From Malania oleifera (taxonomy: Eukaryota > Streptophyta > Magnoliopsida > Santalales > Ximeniaceae): DNA of 64,000 nt. A program made the translations under genes and the position numbers. Of this stretch, positions 25,238 through 37,082 are shown one piece after another (position 1 is the stretch's first letter; each line of letters starts with the position of its first letter). The notes below the pieces were generated by a model. The model saw only the letters and a program-made list of their open reading frames with translations. It was not told the DNA's origin and did no database searches. The stretch is taken from the NCBI RefSeq assembly GCF_029873635.1, contig NC_080427.1, positions 73,315,348 to 73,379,347 on the forward strand, given 5' to 3'.

Positions 25238-25911
25238 TGTAGCGCCCCGACCCGCCACGTGGGGCCGGAGTGCTAATAAAACATACATATATATAAATAC
25301 ATCTCTTTCTGATACCAATTGTAGTGTATAAATATGCAACCCGCCCTAACTAGGGGATCCCAGGTGCAACTATCATTACTGAAATTAAATCCTTACAGCG
25401 GAAAATACTAAAAACATCCCAACCACTTTACCAGAGTTCTAGCTGTTTCCCAAATATACGTACACACCACTATCTGTCTACATATTACAATCCCAAAACA
25501 ACAACATAATATATCTAGTATCTCACCAAATCTAGTAACCACTCCCAGAAGTTTAATCCCAGCCCCGAGGTAAGCTAGGTACGGTTCCCTAGAGGACCTG
25601 AAAAATAATTTGTATAATGGGGTGAGACACTTCTTAGTAAGACGAATTATAGTACTATCAGTGTGTGGCTAGCATAAGTTCTCGTGAATATAAAACTTTC
25701 ATTATTTAATTGTATATAAAATGGCAATTAAAACTGTACTACACTATATCTTTAAAAATACATAATTCTGAATAATAAACTGTCGACTCAATGTAGCCCT
25801 TTTATAGTAAATTTTCCCATATATGCATAAAAGATACAACCTAAACTGTTGTATTAGTGTCGTCACGCTATCATAAACTCATACGAGATACTTCCCCCCA
25901 AGACGGGTTAT

Positions 25912-28112
25912 GCGGCTATTGGCTTTGGTGTATGCCCAAGAGGGGGGGGGGGTGAATTGGGTATTTAAAAGTTCTCCCTAGGTTGGACCAGACATTTGCA
26001 ATATTACACAACCTAGAGTCTGTCTATGTAATCCCAAATGCGTAGATAAGTATGCTGTGCAGAAATTTAAATCATGCGCATCATTCACATTATAACATAC
26101 ACGTGCAAGAATATAAATTGTGGAAATATAAATAGACAAACGATATGTTATCGGGGTTCGGCCAACTGTGCCTACGTCCCCACCTCTAGCTCGCAAACCA
26201 CAGAATTCCACTAATGCTCACTTAACGGGTGGAGCAGCATCGGTTACAACTAGATCAATTAACGGGGTTGACCTCAACCTACACCTTACCAGGATGGTGA
26301 ACCTAACTTTCTTAACTGGGTCTAAGCCAATTCAGGACTATTCCACAGGACTAGTCTCCCTCTTCAGGACCACGCCTAGAATACAATGAAAATAAAATTT
26401 ACGCACACGGAAATGCTCCTTACACAAGCTAATATGTACCAATATAATCAACACACAACCAAATGATAAGATATGATAAGCTCAGTGTAGTCTTAATGTC
26501 TATTCTCAAAGATTAATGCAAATATGATAATCAGTTCGTAAGAGTGTATGTGAAAAGATCTTTGTGTCAAAATAACAGTATCAATCACAATGCAGCAACA
26601 AAGATCTCAAGCACACTTTAAATATCCTCAACAAATATTTTTCTCAAAATAAATTACAAGAGACATTTGAAATTGGTTTGTAAAATAGTATTTATCTTCA
26701 AGCACACTTCAAATACCTTCAACAAATATTTTTCTCAAAATAAACCACACAAGATATTGGAAATCGGTTTGTAAAATAGTATTTCACAAACAAAACACAA
26801 TATAAACTATTGAGTATTTCAATGAATATGCAAAACTCAAAAGCTCTAAGAAGTTTTCCTACGGAAGGTTTATTTACAAAACCCCCTAGAAAAACTAGAA
26901 GCTTACTCTCAAAGAAAAATTAATCTCAATCAAAACGAGCAAGTGAGAGTTTAAGCTTGGTGAGATGAACACAAGAGCACTCTTACTAAGTGGTATTTGC
27001 AATATGGATAAGTAAGAATGCGAGTATGAAGCTTGAGTATGAGAAATAGGCTTTTTGAAATTTAGATGGTATTTGCTAATTATGTTTTCTAATCTGACAC
27101 TAATTTTTGCAAATGAGGGGTATATATAGAATTCCCCAAAATTATAACCATTTAGGACATAGATGTCATTTTTGCAAAAGTTTAACTGAATTTAAAAATA
27201 TTTAGCAGTGTTTTAACCTCAGTAAATTCGGAGCAACCCGAGAGGGTCGGTCGACCATTTTGATGGTTCGATCGACTGTGGAGCTCAGTTTGGTCAACCA
27301 GGAAAAGTTTGAACTGAGTGTTTGGTCGACCATATATAGGGCGATTCTGAACCTCCGTAGTTCGGTCGACCGTACTGGGTTTTGTTGACCGAACTATACA
27401 AAATTCGATCGACCAAGTCATTTTGAACTTGGAGGTTCGGTCGACCATAACGTTGGGACATCACCCGAGGTGGTTCGGTCAACCAGAGCGTTGTAGCTCA
27501 TTTTCGGTCAGTCGACCGAAGAGCCAACTTGTTGACCCAGGGAGGTTTGGTTGACCAGGACGCTAAAGTACATTTTTGGTCAGTCAACCAAAGGGTCAAA
27601 ATGTTGACCCGGTGGAGGTTTGGTCGACCGAATGCTTCTGTGCATTTAAAATTCAATCAACTGAACATGCCTTTTTTGAGCATTTCAGTCATAGTCCCTT
27701 TATAAAATTATTCTGATTCATATGATGATTGAATTTAATTCAATAGGTCATATTTTAATGCTGACATAAGGGTCCTAATGGTCAGTCTAGGTCTTTTTGA
27801 GCATATACCCTAAAAATTTGGCGTCGGTCAACCGAAGGGTGATCCCTAAGGTCCATCTATGGTCTTGAGCTTATCTATCCTACCATACAGGTAAGACATT
27901 AATTATTATAGACCCTTGAACTTAAATTATTACAGACTTAATAATATTACAACAAATGATATATATGTCGGGTCTTCATAATTCTTCAAGTCACTACATG
28001 CTATCAATTTGATCTAGTTAGTATGATCTGGAACACAAACTTGAAAGTCATCTAATACAAATAGTATTTGTCATTATCAAAATCGGGTATGACCAATATG
28101 GTCAACAGCGTC
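25912..28112 (-). mobile_element. Solo LTR of the E4 family, inserted in the B left LTR
   Basis: The LTR is 25917-28107 (2191 bp), with flanks GCGGC (25912-25916) and GCGTC (28108-28112), four of five matching. The uninterrupted sequence exists in the other B LTR near 35330. Read on the minus strand it starts TGTTGACCATATTGGTCA and ends near ATACACCAAAGCC, with a decayed terminus. It is more degraded than solo LTR 1, with many GGTCAACC-type changes. Confidence 0.82.
27236..27835 (-). promoter_or_regulatory. Solo LTR 2: GGTCGACC array upstream of TATA
   Basis: About 13 sites, several altered to GGTCAACC, GGTTGACC or GATCGACC, lie at 27245-27660, with the isolated outer copy at about 27824. 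A TATATATA box lies at about 27119-27130, roughly 105 bp downstream on the minus strand. Confidence 0.65.
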
Positions 28113-28444
28113 CTGAAGGCTGAGATCAATTCCTGGACGGCCGACCATAGCTGAGTCAGAAAAGGTAGTAAGTACGATCGCGCCTACCTATGGTCATCCA
28201 GAAACTACCTCGGATGGGGCCCCTCGGTAGAAACCTTAGAGTAGTACTGTGGCCCAGGTCACCAAATTGTCTATCCATTATCACACTATCATTCCAGTGT
28301 GATTGCACTCCCTGCCAACATATAGCTACAATATCGTGCTCATAACATCACATTTCATAATCACAGGGTTCTAGAATCATATACGTCAATTTACACATTA
28401 AAAACCGCTTTATTCTCATTTCATATAAAACCTATCATTTACTA

Positions 28445-28556
28445 ACTCTCGACCCTCAGCCGCCATATAAAAATCTCAATCTCGGGCAGTTATAACAAAT
28501 CTCAGTCCCCGGCCGTCATATTAAATCTCAGCCCCCGGAAGTCATATCAAATCTCT
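28445..28556. repeat. LTR minisatellite, about 4 units (B left LTR)
   Basis: Imperfect 25-30 bp units with consensus ATCTCGGCCCCCGGCCGTCATATTAA. The right LTR of the same element has about 6 units at 35668-35826, so copy number changed after insertion. Confidence 0.75.
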
Positions 28557-29206
28557 TATTATCAATAAAAACATTTTACTCATATATGCCATTTAGAAAC
28601 TGTTCTCATGCCACACAATTTTTATCGGATAGATCATAAATAAATAAACTAACAGGGAAAGACATTAATTCTTGAAAATAGGGTATGAACATCTCCAGGG
28701 TTTTATTTAACTTAAACTATTTATTTTATATAAAATAAGAGATTTCAAACCAACTATGTAAATTTTCCCCAAAACATATAATAGTCAAAACCATCCTTTT
28801 ATACACTCGATTCATTCATAAAATCGTTTATGCAATTTAATCGGATCCATATTTCAAAATCAACTGACATAATATAATCCCCTTACTTGACTTACTGAAA
28901 ACCCTAAATCTGTGCCCTATGGCATTCGAAGATCAAAATCCTGAATTAAATTTTCCCCAAATTAATCAACTCAACTCACAAAATATTTCTCATTAAGCAT
29001 TCCCTAAGCCTCATATACTCCAAATCAACAATAAAACCCTAAAATACTCTACTTACCCTGGTTTTGGAGTGGTGTGTGAAAAGCCCCGATCAAAAATCCA
29101 CTCCGCTAGACTTGTAGATAATTTCTCCTAGATCCTTGTAACGACTTCCGATTGTCGAATCAGGCAACGAACGATGATAGAATCAAAGAGGGAGAAAGTA
29201 GGGGGA

Positions 29207-29208
29207 GA

Positions 29209-29282
<74 letters not shown>
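29207..29282. repeat. (GA)n/(GATA)n microsatellite in B left LTR
   Basis: A GA-rich tract with GATA interruptions. On the minus strand it is a CT-rich stretch about 40 bp after the LTR TATA box, so it would lie in the start of the transcript. The partner LTR has a much longer (GA)n(GT)n tract at 36460-36597. Confidence 0.9.
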
Positions 29283-29287
<5 letters not shown>

Positions 29288-29316
29288 TATTTTCTTAATC
29301 ACTAAGCAACAAAAAT

Positions 29317-29545
29317 CCTATTTATAAGTCGTTGACTCGATCACATTCGTCGAAGAAATGGCGCCTTCATCGACGAATTGCAAAAGGATGTTCATCGACG
29401 AAAGCAGGGGCTTCGTTGACGAACCCTAAGCCTGAAATTTCAGTCATTCGTGATTTCTTCGTCGATGTCGCCCTGAACTTCGTCAATGAACCACAGAAGG
29501 ACATTCATCAACGAAAACAGGGGATTCATCGACGAAGCCTATTAT
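29317..29545 (-). promoter_or_regulatory. B left LTR: TCGTCGACGA array and TATA box
   Basis: Sites related to TTCGTCGACGAA lie at about 29346-29545 with roughly 25-45 bp spacing; several have CpG changes (CATCGACGA, CGTTGACGA). The minus-strand TATA box GACTTATAAATAGG is at 29317-29330, only about 15 bp from the nearest site. Confidence 0.65.
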
Positions 29546-29941
29546 TATTCTCTTTTTAAATCCCCTTTCTTCTTTTCTTATTTATTTCCTAATTTCTCGA
29601 GTTCGGGTTTTTACAATCTCCCCCCTTATAAAAATTTTGTCCTCGAAATTTGCTATTTGATTTCCATTACATTCCCCAAATTATCGCTGATCTGTTGATT
29701 CGACTCTAGGAAGAGCCGGCGGCCACCCATATAGCAGCCCCATCCCAAATTTATTAAATACCCTCACTTATGGAGGAGGAATACCATGGTTACATATACT
29801 ATCTCAGGAGAATATAATATCCACACAAAACTCTCCCTGTGACCATCCATAAATGATAACAATAAACAACTGATACAACTAAACAAACCTACTTTAAGAA
29901 ACCTATATACAAAACTAATACCTACCTACCGCTCTACTTGT

Positions 29942-32900
29942 TTAATGCTGAGCCTCTCCGAATAGCTGTGGATACTTCTGACGTATCTCTATCTCTAATT
30001 CCCATGATGCTTCTTCCACTGCATGATTGCGCCAAAGTACCTTTACAAGTGGAATCCTTTTTGTACGCAGCTCCTATTCCTTATAGTCTAGAATCTGAAT
30101 TGGTATCTCTTCACATACCAACGTATCCCCGAGCTCGAAAGACTCATAATTGATCATATGCAAAGGATCCAGAATGTACTTCCTTAACATGGACACGTGG
30201 ATCACTTCATGAATCCTAGAAAATGCTAGAGCTAATGCAATTTTGTACGCCACTAGACCAACTTTATCTATAATCTCGAATGGCCCGATGTATCTGGGAC
30301 TTAGCTTCCCCTTTTCCCCAAATCTTATTACCCCTTTCATCGGAGCAATCCTAAAAAATATGTCATCACCTACCTCAAACTCTAGCTCTCGTAGGCGTGA
30401 ATTCGCATAGCTTTTTTACCGACTATGAGCTGTCTTTATTATTTACCTGATAAACTGAACCTTATCAGAGGTTTGTTGAATAAGCTTTAGCCCTAAAATC
30501 TATTGCTCACTAACCTCGTCCTAATACAACGAAGATTGACACCTACAACCATACAGTACCTCATAAGGTGCTATCCTGATACTAGCTTGATAATTGTTAT
30601 TATATGCGAACTCAACTAACGGTAGATATTTAATCCAACTACCCCAAAAATCCAGTACACACGCTCGCAGCATATCCTCTAGAATCTAAATAGTTCTCTC
30701 TGATTGACCATCGGTCTATGAGTGAAAAGCAGTACCAAAAATGGGTTGAGTTACCAAAGCTTCCTATAAACTCTTCCAAAATTAGGAAGTAAACTACAGA
30801 TCCCTATCTAAAACAATAGAGACAGGCACCCTGTGCAGTCTGACTATCTCCTGTATATAAAGCTCTGTCAGCTTATTCATAGAATAAATGACTTTAATCA
30901 GAATGAAATGGGTAGTCTTCATTAGCCTATCAACAACTACCCAAATAGCATGCTATCCCTGAAGTGTCGATGGTATTCCCGTGGCAAAGTCTATGGAAAT
31001 ATGCTCCAATTCCACTTAGGAATGAGAAGTGGTTGCAATGGTCTTGTTGGCCTTTGGTGCTTGGCCTTCACCCGTTGACACGTCTGGCACTGTTCAACAA
31101 AACATGCGATCTCTCTTTTCATATTAGACCACCAAAAAGATTCTCGCAGATCCCTATACATCTTTGTGCTCCCTGGGTGCACTGTATATAAAAGGCGATG
31201 TGCCTCTTCCAAGATGGTTCGTTTAATTTCAACATCATTCGGTACGCATATTCTAGTGTGAAATTTCAACACCCCGTCATCTAAGAAATTAAGATCTGCA
31301 TTCAACCCATCCTAAATTCCACTCACAATCTCTACCAGCTCTACATCTTTCATCAGAGTTGTTATGATTCTTTCCTGTAAGGTTGGTTGCACTACCAGAC
31401 TAGCAATGAACATTTGGTGATTTTCTTCCACTAACTCCACACCCAAACTTTCCAGACTCATTCTGATCTGATGCTGAACTCCAACTACTGAGACTGATGC
31501 AAGCACTAACTTCCAACTCAAAGCATCGACTGCCACCTTAGCTTTTCCTGGGTAGTAACTAATGGTATAATCATAGTCTTTTATTAACTCAAGCCATCTC
31601 CGCTGCCTCATATGAAACTCTTTCTAGGTGAAAAAGTATTTAAAACTCTTGTGGTTGGTAAATATCTCACACCTTTCACCGTACAGGTAGTGCCTCTAGA
31701 TTTTCAATGCATAAACTACTGCTGCCAATTCCATGTCATGCGTCAGATAATTCTTCTCGTACTCCTTAAGTTGGCGAGAAGCGTATGCAATAACCTTTCC
31801 CTATTGCATTAAGACACACCCGAGTCCCTTCTTAGATGCATCACTGTAGATTACAAATCCACCTTCTCTTGATGGAATAGTTAACACTGGAGTAGTAACT
31901 AGACGCTGCTTCAGTTCCTGAAAACTCTACTTGCACTATTCATTCCACTCAAATTTCATGTTCTTCCTCGTGAGCCATCTCAGTAGACCTGATAGTTTAA
32001 AAAAACTCGCTACGAACCACGCGGTAATATCCTACCTGACCCAAGAAACTTCTAACCTTGTGCACATTCTTTGGTCTCACCTAATCAACTACCGCTTCAA
32101 TCTTACTTGGGTCCTCTAAAATGCCTTCCTTGGACACTACATGTCCCAGAAATGCCACTTGTTCTAACCAGAATTTGCATTTCTTGAACTTTGCAAACAT
32201 TTTCATTTCTCTGAGTACCTAGAGTACTATCCTCAAATGAATTTCATGCTCTTTAGAACTCTTTGAATAAACCAAGATGTCATCGATGAATACCACCACA
32301 AACTGATCTGCGTACTCGTGAAACACCCTGTTCATCAGATCCATGAATACCACAAGAGCATTGGTCAATCCGAACGGCATAACTAGAAATTTGTGGTGGC
32401 TATACCTAGTATAGAAATCCATCTTTGGTACATCCTCTGATTTAACTCTCACTCGATGATACTCGAATCGCAGATCGATCTTGGAGAAGATTTGAGTGCC
32501 CTGTAACTAGTCAAACAAATCGTCAATTCGAGATAACAAGTATTTATTCTTTATTGTCACTTTATTAATCTCTCTATAGACGATGCACATCCTCATCGAC
32601 ATCCTTCTTCTTTACAAATAACACTGGTGCTCCCCGAGGTGATACACTCGGTTTGATAAACCCCTTATCAAGAAGTTCCAGCAGTTGCTCCTTTAAATCC
32701 TTTAATATTGCTGGAGCCATCTTTTATGAAGCTTTAGAAATAGACGTTGTCCTTGGAAGCAACTCAATGACAAACTCCACCTCACGATCCAGAGGCAATC
32801 TCGGTAAGTCCTCTAGAAAAATGTTTTAGAACTCCCTTACCACGGGGATATCCTCTAGTTTATGTTCCTCCCTTGGTGCTTCTTTTATGAATGCTAAATA

Positions 32901-34208
32901 TCCCTGACATCCCTATAGGAGTAACCTTCTCGTCTGCATAACTGAAAGGATCTATGGTGTAGAGCGCACACATGACCCGAAAAATATAAACTCCAGCTCC
33001 TCAGGAGGTCAGAACACTACCTCCTTCCTGTGGCAGTCAATACTCGCATAACTAGATGCTAACCAATCCATCCTCAAAATAAGATCAAAGCCATGCATAT
33101 CAAATACAATCAAATTAGTAGGTATCATTCTCCCTTGAATTTCCATTGGGTATTCTAGGATCATTTTACTACGCACCACAATTGACCGAGTCTGTGTGAC
33201 TACTTCTAACTCGGCATCTAACAGTTGTGTTTCTACCTTGTATAATTTAATAACCCCTGAGACATAAAGGAATGTGTCACACCTTAGTCAAACAATATAA
33301 TGGCACTATTTGATAAAATGGAAATTGTACCTGTCATCATGTCACCGGTGTTCTCAGCATTGCCAGGAGTTAAGGAATACACCCACACCTGGGTCGTACC
33401 CCTCTGATAGTTTCCACGTGGTGCCTGGTTACCTCCCCCAAGGGCCCTGCCTAGCACCCGTATGAGAACTAGAAGGCATCGGCCTATGCTTTGGATTCCG
33501 AACCTCCACATCACCCTGTAGACTCATCTTTGCTACAGTGACCTTATCCACCAGTGTAGCAAACTCTTGCACTTGTAGTAGAGCCACCTGCTTTTTAATC
33601 TCCCGCTTCAAACCCATCTCAAACTTCCAAGCCTTTGTAAGCTCGCCTGGTACCATGTAAGGAGCAAACTATGACAGCTCCAGAAATCAAGCGGCATACT
33701 GCTAAATAGTCAGCTGTCCCTGAGTCAGGTTCAGGAACTTCTCTACCTTTGCTTTTCTGATAGAGGTTGGAAAATATCGATAAAAGAATACTTCTCTAAA
33801 ACGGCTCCACATCATCGACACAGGTACTAGTCTCTGCTCCTCTAACATCTTTACTGCTTCCCACCATCTCTTGTTTTCTCTAGTCAATTTAAATGTAGCA
33901 TATAACACCTTATGCTCGTCAGTGCATCGCAGTACAACCAACATCTTCTCAATCTCCCGAATCTAGTTCTCTGCAAGGATCGAGTTGGTACTTCCCGTGA
34001 AAGTAGGAGGGTTCAGGCAAGTGAACTCCTCAATAGAATCTCCTAACTCAGCAGTGGGATGATCCTACGCTCAAGAATTTTGCATAACCTTGGCCATAAA
34101 ATGTTGGGAAAAATCTCGAAAAGCCACTATAGAATCACTGCCACCCTCATGGGCAGCTCCCTCGCTGTTGCTTCCTCCTACAACAACATTACTGTCCTTG
34201 GGATCCAT
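29942..34208 (-). pseudogene. Element B gag-pol (gag, protease, RT, RNase H, integrase, chromodomain-like tail), decayed
   Basis: Read from the ATG at 34208 (MDPKDSNVVVGG) down to TAA at 29942-29944. Gag comes first ([41 protein letters not shown]), then a protease region (ILRMDWLASSYASIDC near 33040). RT carries [21 protein letters not shown] and [14 protein letters not shown], with the catalytic DD intact near 32280. RNase H/connection keeps ISYYPGKAKVAVDALS near 31550. The integrase H2C2 region (HPGSTKMYRDLRESFWW, CQTCQRVKA) is near 31100-31210. The tail SPRYIGPFEII and VLWRNHAVEEASWELE (29960-30340) is of chromodomain type. The order protease-RT-RNase H-integrase shows Gypsy, and the tail suggests the Tekay lineage. 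Many stops and frameshifts are present. Confidence 0.85.
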
Positions 34209-34658
34209 CCTGAAGATAGAACCAAAATGAATTTAGAATTCTCACATCCTAACATATCTGGTGCAATTTTAACACTAAAATATTTACTTTCAATAAATTT
34301 CAAATACCAGCCTAACTCTTTTTCCTCTAATTCATGACATATTCTGCCAATTTCATATTCTCATTCTAATTTTCAAGTTCCCGCCCTTCCACTCGGAAAC
34401 AAAACCATCAATGGATTGCCATGGTTTTCTGAACCCATCAATTGATCTAGAAAAACATAGAAGTTCATCAAGGAATTTCTGCCTCCGGGCTTACGAAGCC
34501 AAAACTCAAAATTCCTATTCTACCCATTCCTATCCTCGTCCTACTTAAACCTATACTCTGGTAAAATCATCTGCCCTTGTCTACATAACCTAGCAACCTA
34601 AGCTTTGATACCACCGATAGAGCCTTGACCCACCACGTGGGCCCAGAGTGCTAATAAA

Positions 34659-34720
<62 letters not shown>

Positions 34721-35021
34721 ATACATCTATCTCTAATACCAACTGTAGCATATAAATATGTAACTTGTCCTAACTAGGGGATCCCGAGTGCAACTGTCAT
34801 TATTGAAATTAAATCCTTATAATAGAAAATACTAAAAACATCCTAACCACTTTACCAGAGTTCTAGCTATTCCCCAAATATACATACACACCACTATTTG
34901 TCTACATATTACAATCCCAGAACAACAACATAATATATCTGGTATCTCACTAGATCTACTAACCACTCCCAAAAGTCTAATCTCAGCTTCAAGGTAAGCT
35001 AGGTATAGTTCCCTAGAGGAC

Positions 35022-36327
35022 CTAAAAAATAATTTGTATAATGGGGTGAGACACTTCTAAGTAAGACGGATTATTACTATCAGTGTGTGACTAGCATAAG
35101 TTCTCGTGAATATAAAACTTTCATTATTTAACTGTATATAAATTGGAAATTAAAATTGTACTACATTGTATATTTAAAAATACATAATTCTGAATAATAA
35201 ATTGTTAGCTCAATATAGCCTTTTTATAGTAAATCTGCCCATATATGCATAAAAGATACAACCTTGACTACTGAGTTAGCATCTTCACGCTATCATAAAC
35301 TCATACGATATGCGTCCTCCCATAATGGGTTGTGTGGCCCGAAGGCTAGACTCAGCTCGTAGCTGGCTGACTATAGCTGAGTCAGAAAAGGTAGTAAGTA
35401 CGATCGTGCCTACCTATGGTCATCCAGAAACTACCTTGGATCCCCCCCGACAAAAACCTCAAAGTAATACTATGGCCTAGGTCACCAAATCATCTATCTA
35501 TCATCACACTATCATTCCAGTGTGATTGCACTCCCTGCCAACATATAGCTATGGTACCGTGCTCATAACATCACATTTTATAATCACAGGGTTCTAGAAT
35601 CATATTTGGAAATTTACACATTAAATATTGCTTTATTCTCATTTCATATAAAACCTATCATTTACTAACTCTCGGCCCTCGGCTGTCATATAAAAATCTC
35701 GACCCCCGGCCGTCATAAATATCGGCCTCCGACCGTCATATTAAATATGGACCCTTGGCCTTCATATTAAATCTCGGCTCTCAGCCATCATATTAAATCT
35801 CAGCCCCCGACTATCATATCAAATCTCATATTATCAATAAAAACCTTCTACTCATATAAACCATTTTGAAATTGTTCTCATGCCACACAATTTTTATCTG
35901 ATAGATCATAAATAAATAAACTGACTGGGAAAGACTTAAATTCTTGAAAATAGGGTCTGAACATCTCCATGGTTTTATTTAAATTAAACTATTTATTGTA
36001 TAGAAAATAGAAGATTTCAAACATACTACATAAATTTTCCCCAAAACATATAACAATCAAAACCATCCTTTTATAGACTCGATTCATTTAGAAAATCGTT
36101 TATGCAATTTAATTGGATCCATATTTCAAAATCAACTGACATAATATAATCCCCTTACCTAGCTTACTGGAAACCCTAAATCTCATCCCTATGGCGTTTA
36201 AAGATCAAAACCTTGAAATTACATTTTCCCCAAATTAATCAACTCAACTCACAAAATATTTCTCGTTAAACATTCCCTAGGCCTCATATACCAAATCAAC
36301 TATAAAACCCCAAAATACCCTACTTAC
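35022..36327 (-). other. Putative intron inside the B right LTR
   Basis: Minus strand: donor CAGG/GTAAGTAG (intron base 1 at 36327) and acceptor ATTTTTTAG/GTCC (last base 35022), 1306 bp. It is collinear with the sites in the left LTR, and the acceptor lies about 405 bp before the LTR end. Confidence 0.45.
35668..35826. repeat. LTR minisatellite, about 6 units (B right LTR)
   Basis: Six imperfect 25-30 bp units ending in GTCATATTAAAT or close variants. The left LTR has only about four. Confidence 0.75.
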
Positions 36328-36459
36328 CCTGATTTTGGAGTGGTGCCTGAAAAGCCCTGATAAAAAATCCACTCTGCTAGACTTGTAGATAATTTCTATT
36401 AGATTCATGTAGCGGCTTCTGATCGTCGAATCATGCGATGAATGTTGAGAGAATTGAAG

Positions 36460-36513
36460 AGAGAGAGAGAGAGAGTAGGGCGCGAGTTAGAGAGAGAGGG
36501 AGAGAGAGAGGGA

Positions 36514-36597
<84 letters not shown>
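36460..36597. repeat. (GA)n(GT)n compound microsatellite in B right LTR
   Basis: About 110 bp of GA-rich repeat, interrupted in its first half, followed by (TG)13 or so. It lies just downstream of the minus-strand TATA box. Confidence 0.9.
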
Positions 36598-36602
<5 letters not shown>

Positions 36603-36624
36603 TAATCACTAAGCAACCAAAAAT

Positions 36625-36850
36625 CCTATTTATAAGTTGTTGACTTAGTCACATTCGTAGACGAAATGGCGCCTTCGTCAATGAATTGCAGAACGATGTT
36701 CATCGACGAAAGTAGGGGCTTTGTTGACAAACCCTAAGCCTAAAATTTTAGTCGTTCGGGATCTCTTCATCGATGAATACCTGAGCTTCGTCGGTGAACC
36801 ATAAAAGGGCATTCATCGACTAAAATAGGGGATTCATCGACAAAGCCTAC
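36625..36850 (-). promoter_or_regulatory. B right LTR: TCGTCGACGA array and TATA box
   Basis: TATA box (AACTTATAAATAGG, minus strand) at 36625-36637. About eight dyad sites lie at 36655-36845, many eroded (CGTCAATGA, CATCGACTA). The layout matches the left LTR. Confidence 0.6.
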
Positions 36851-37082
36851 TGTTGTTCCCTTTTTAAATTCCCTTTCTTCTTTTTTTATTTATTTCCTTA
36901 TTTTCTGGGTTCAAGTTTCTACATTATGTAATAACCCAAAAAAAAAAAATTAATTAATTAAAATTATTAATAAATTAATTAGTTAAACATTATTAAATTA
37001 ATTAATTAAATAAACAAAAACAAGGAATAGTGTGGAAAAGAAAAAAATTGAAATAAAGATATATAAATATATATAAGGTTAT

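Larger units (their letters stand above)
25598..29056 (-). other. Putative intron inside the B left LTR
   Basis: Minus strand: donor CAGG/GTAAGTAG (intron base 1 at 29056) and acceptor TTATTTTTCAG/GTCC (last intron base 25598). Net length is about 1263 bp without the nested solo LTR. The equivalent sites are conserved in the other B LTR and in the X and Y families. Confidence 0.45.
25238..29615 (-). repeat. B left (3') LTR, carrying a nested solo LTR
   Basis: Net length is about 2182 bp in two segments, 25238-25916 and 28113-29615. It holds a TATA box at 29317-29330, a TCGTCGACGA array upstream of it, a (GA)n tract (29207-29282), a 4-unit minisatellite (28445-28556) and a putative intron. 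It aligns along its length with 34616-36923. Confidence 0.85.
25238..36923 (-). mobile_element. B: minus-strand Ty3/Gypsy chromovirus (Tekay-like), nearly full length
   Basis: LTRs are 25238-29615 (2182 bp after removing a solo LTR and its duplication) and 34616-36923 (2308 bp). On the minus strand the LTR starts TGTA(G/A)AAAC and ends GGGGCGCTACA. The primer site TGGTATCAAAGC lies next to the right LTR (about 34600-34612), and the purine tract AAGGGGGGAGAT next to the left LTR (29616-29627). The internal region carries one decayed gag-pol, with integrase after RT/RNase H and a chromodomain-like tail, so it is Gypsy. The element sits inside G's RT on the left. No matching target duplication is found (TTTGG against TTATG), so at least one edge has been rearranged. 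Confidence 0.85.
34616..36923 (-). repeat. B right (5') LTR
   Basis: 2308 bp. It contains a (TACA)(TA) tract at about 34660-34712, the conserved acceptor block at 35014-35066, the 6-unit minisatellite, a long (GA)n(GT)n tract (36460-36597), a TATA box at 36625-36637 and the TCGTCGACGA array. Three bases (36924-36926) separate it from the X array. Confidence 0.85.

Noticed and set aside
25233..36928. Target duplication for element B (TTTGG / TTATG)
   Set aside because: Only three of five bases agree, no better than chance in AT-rich DNA.
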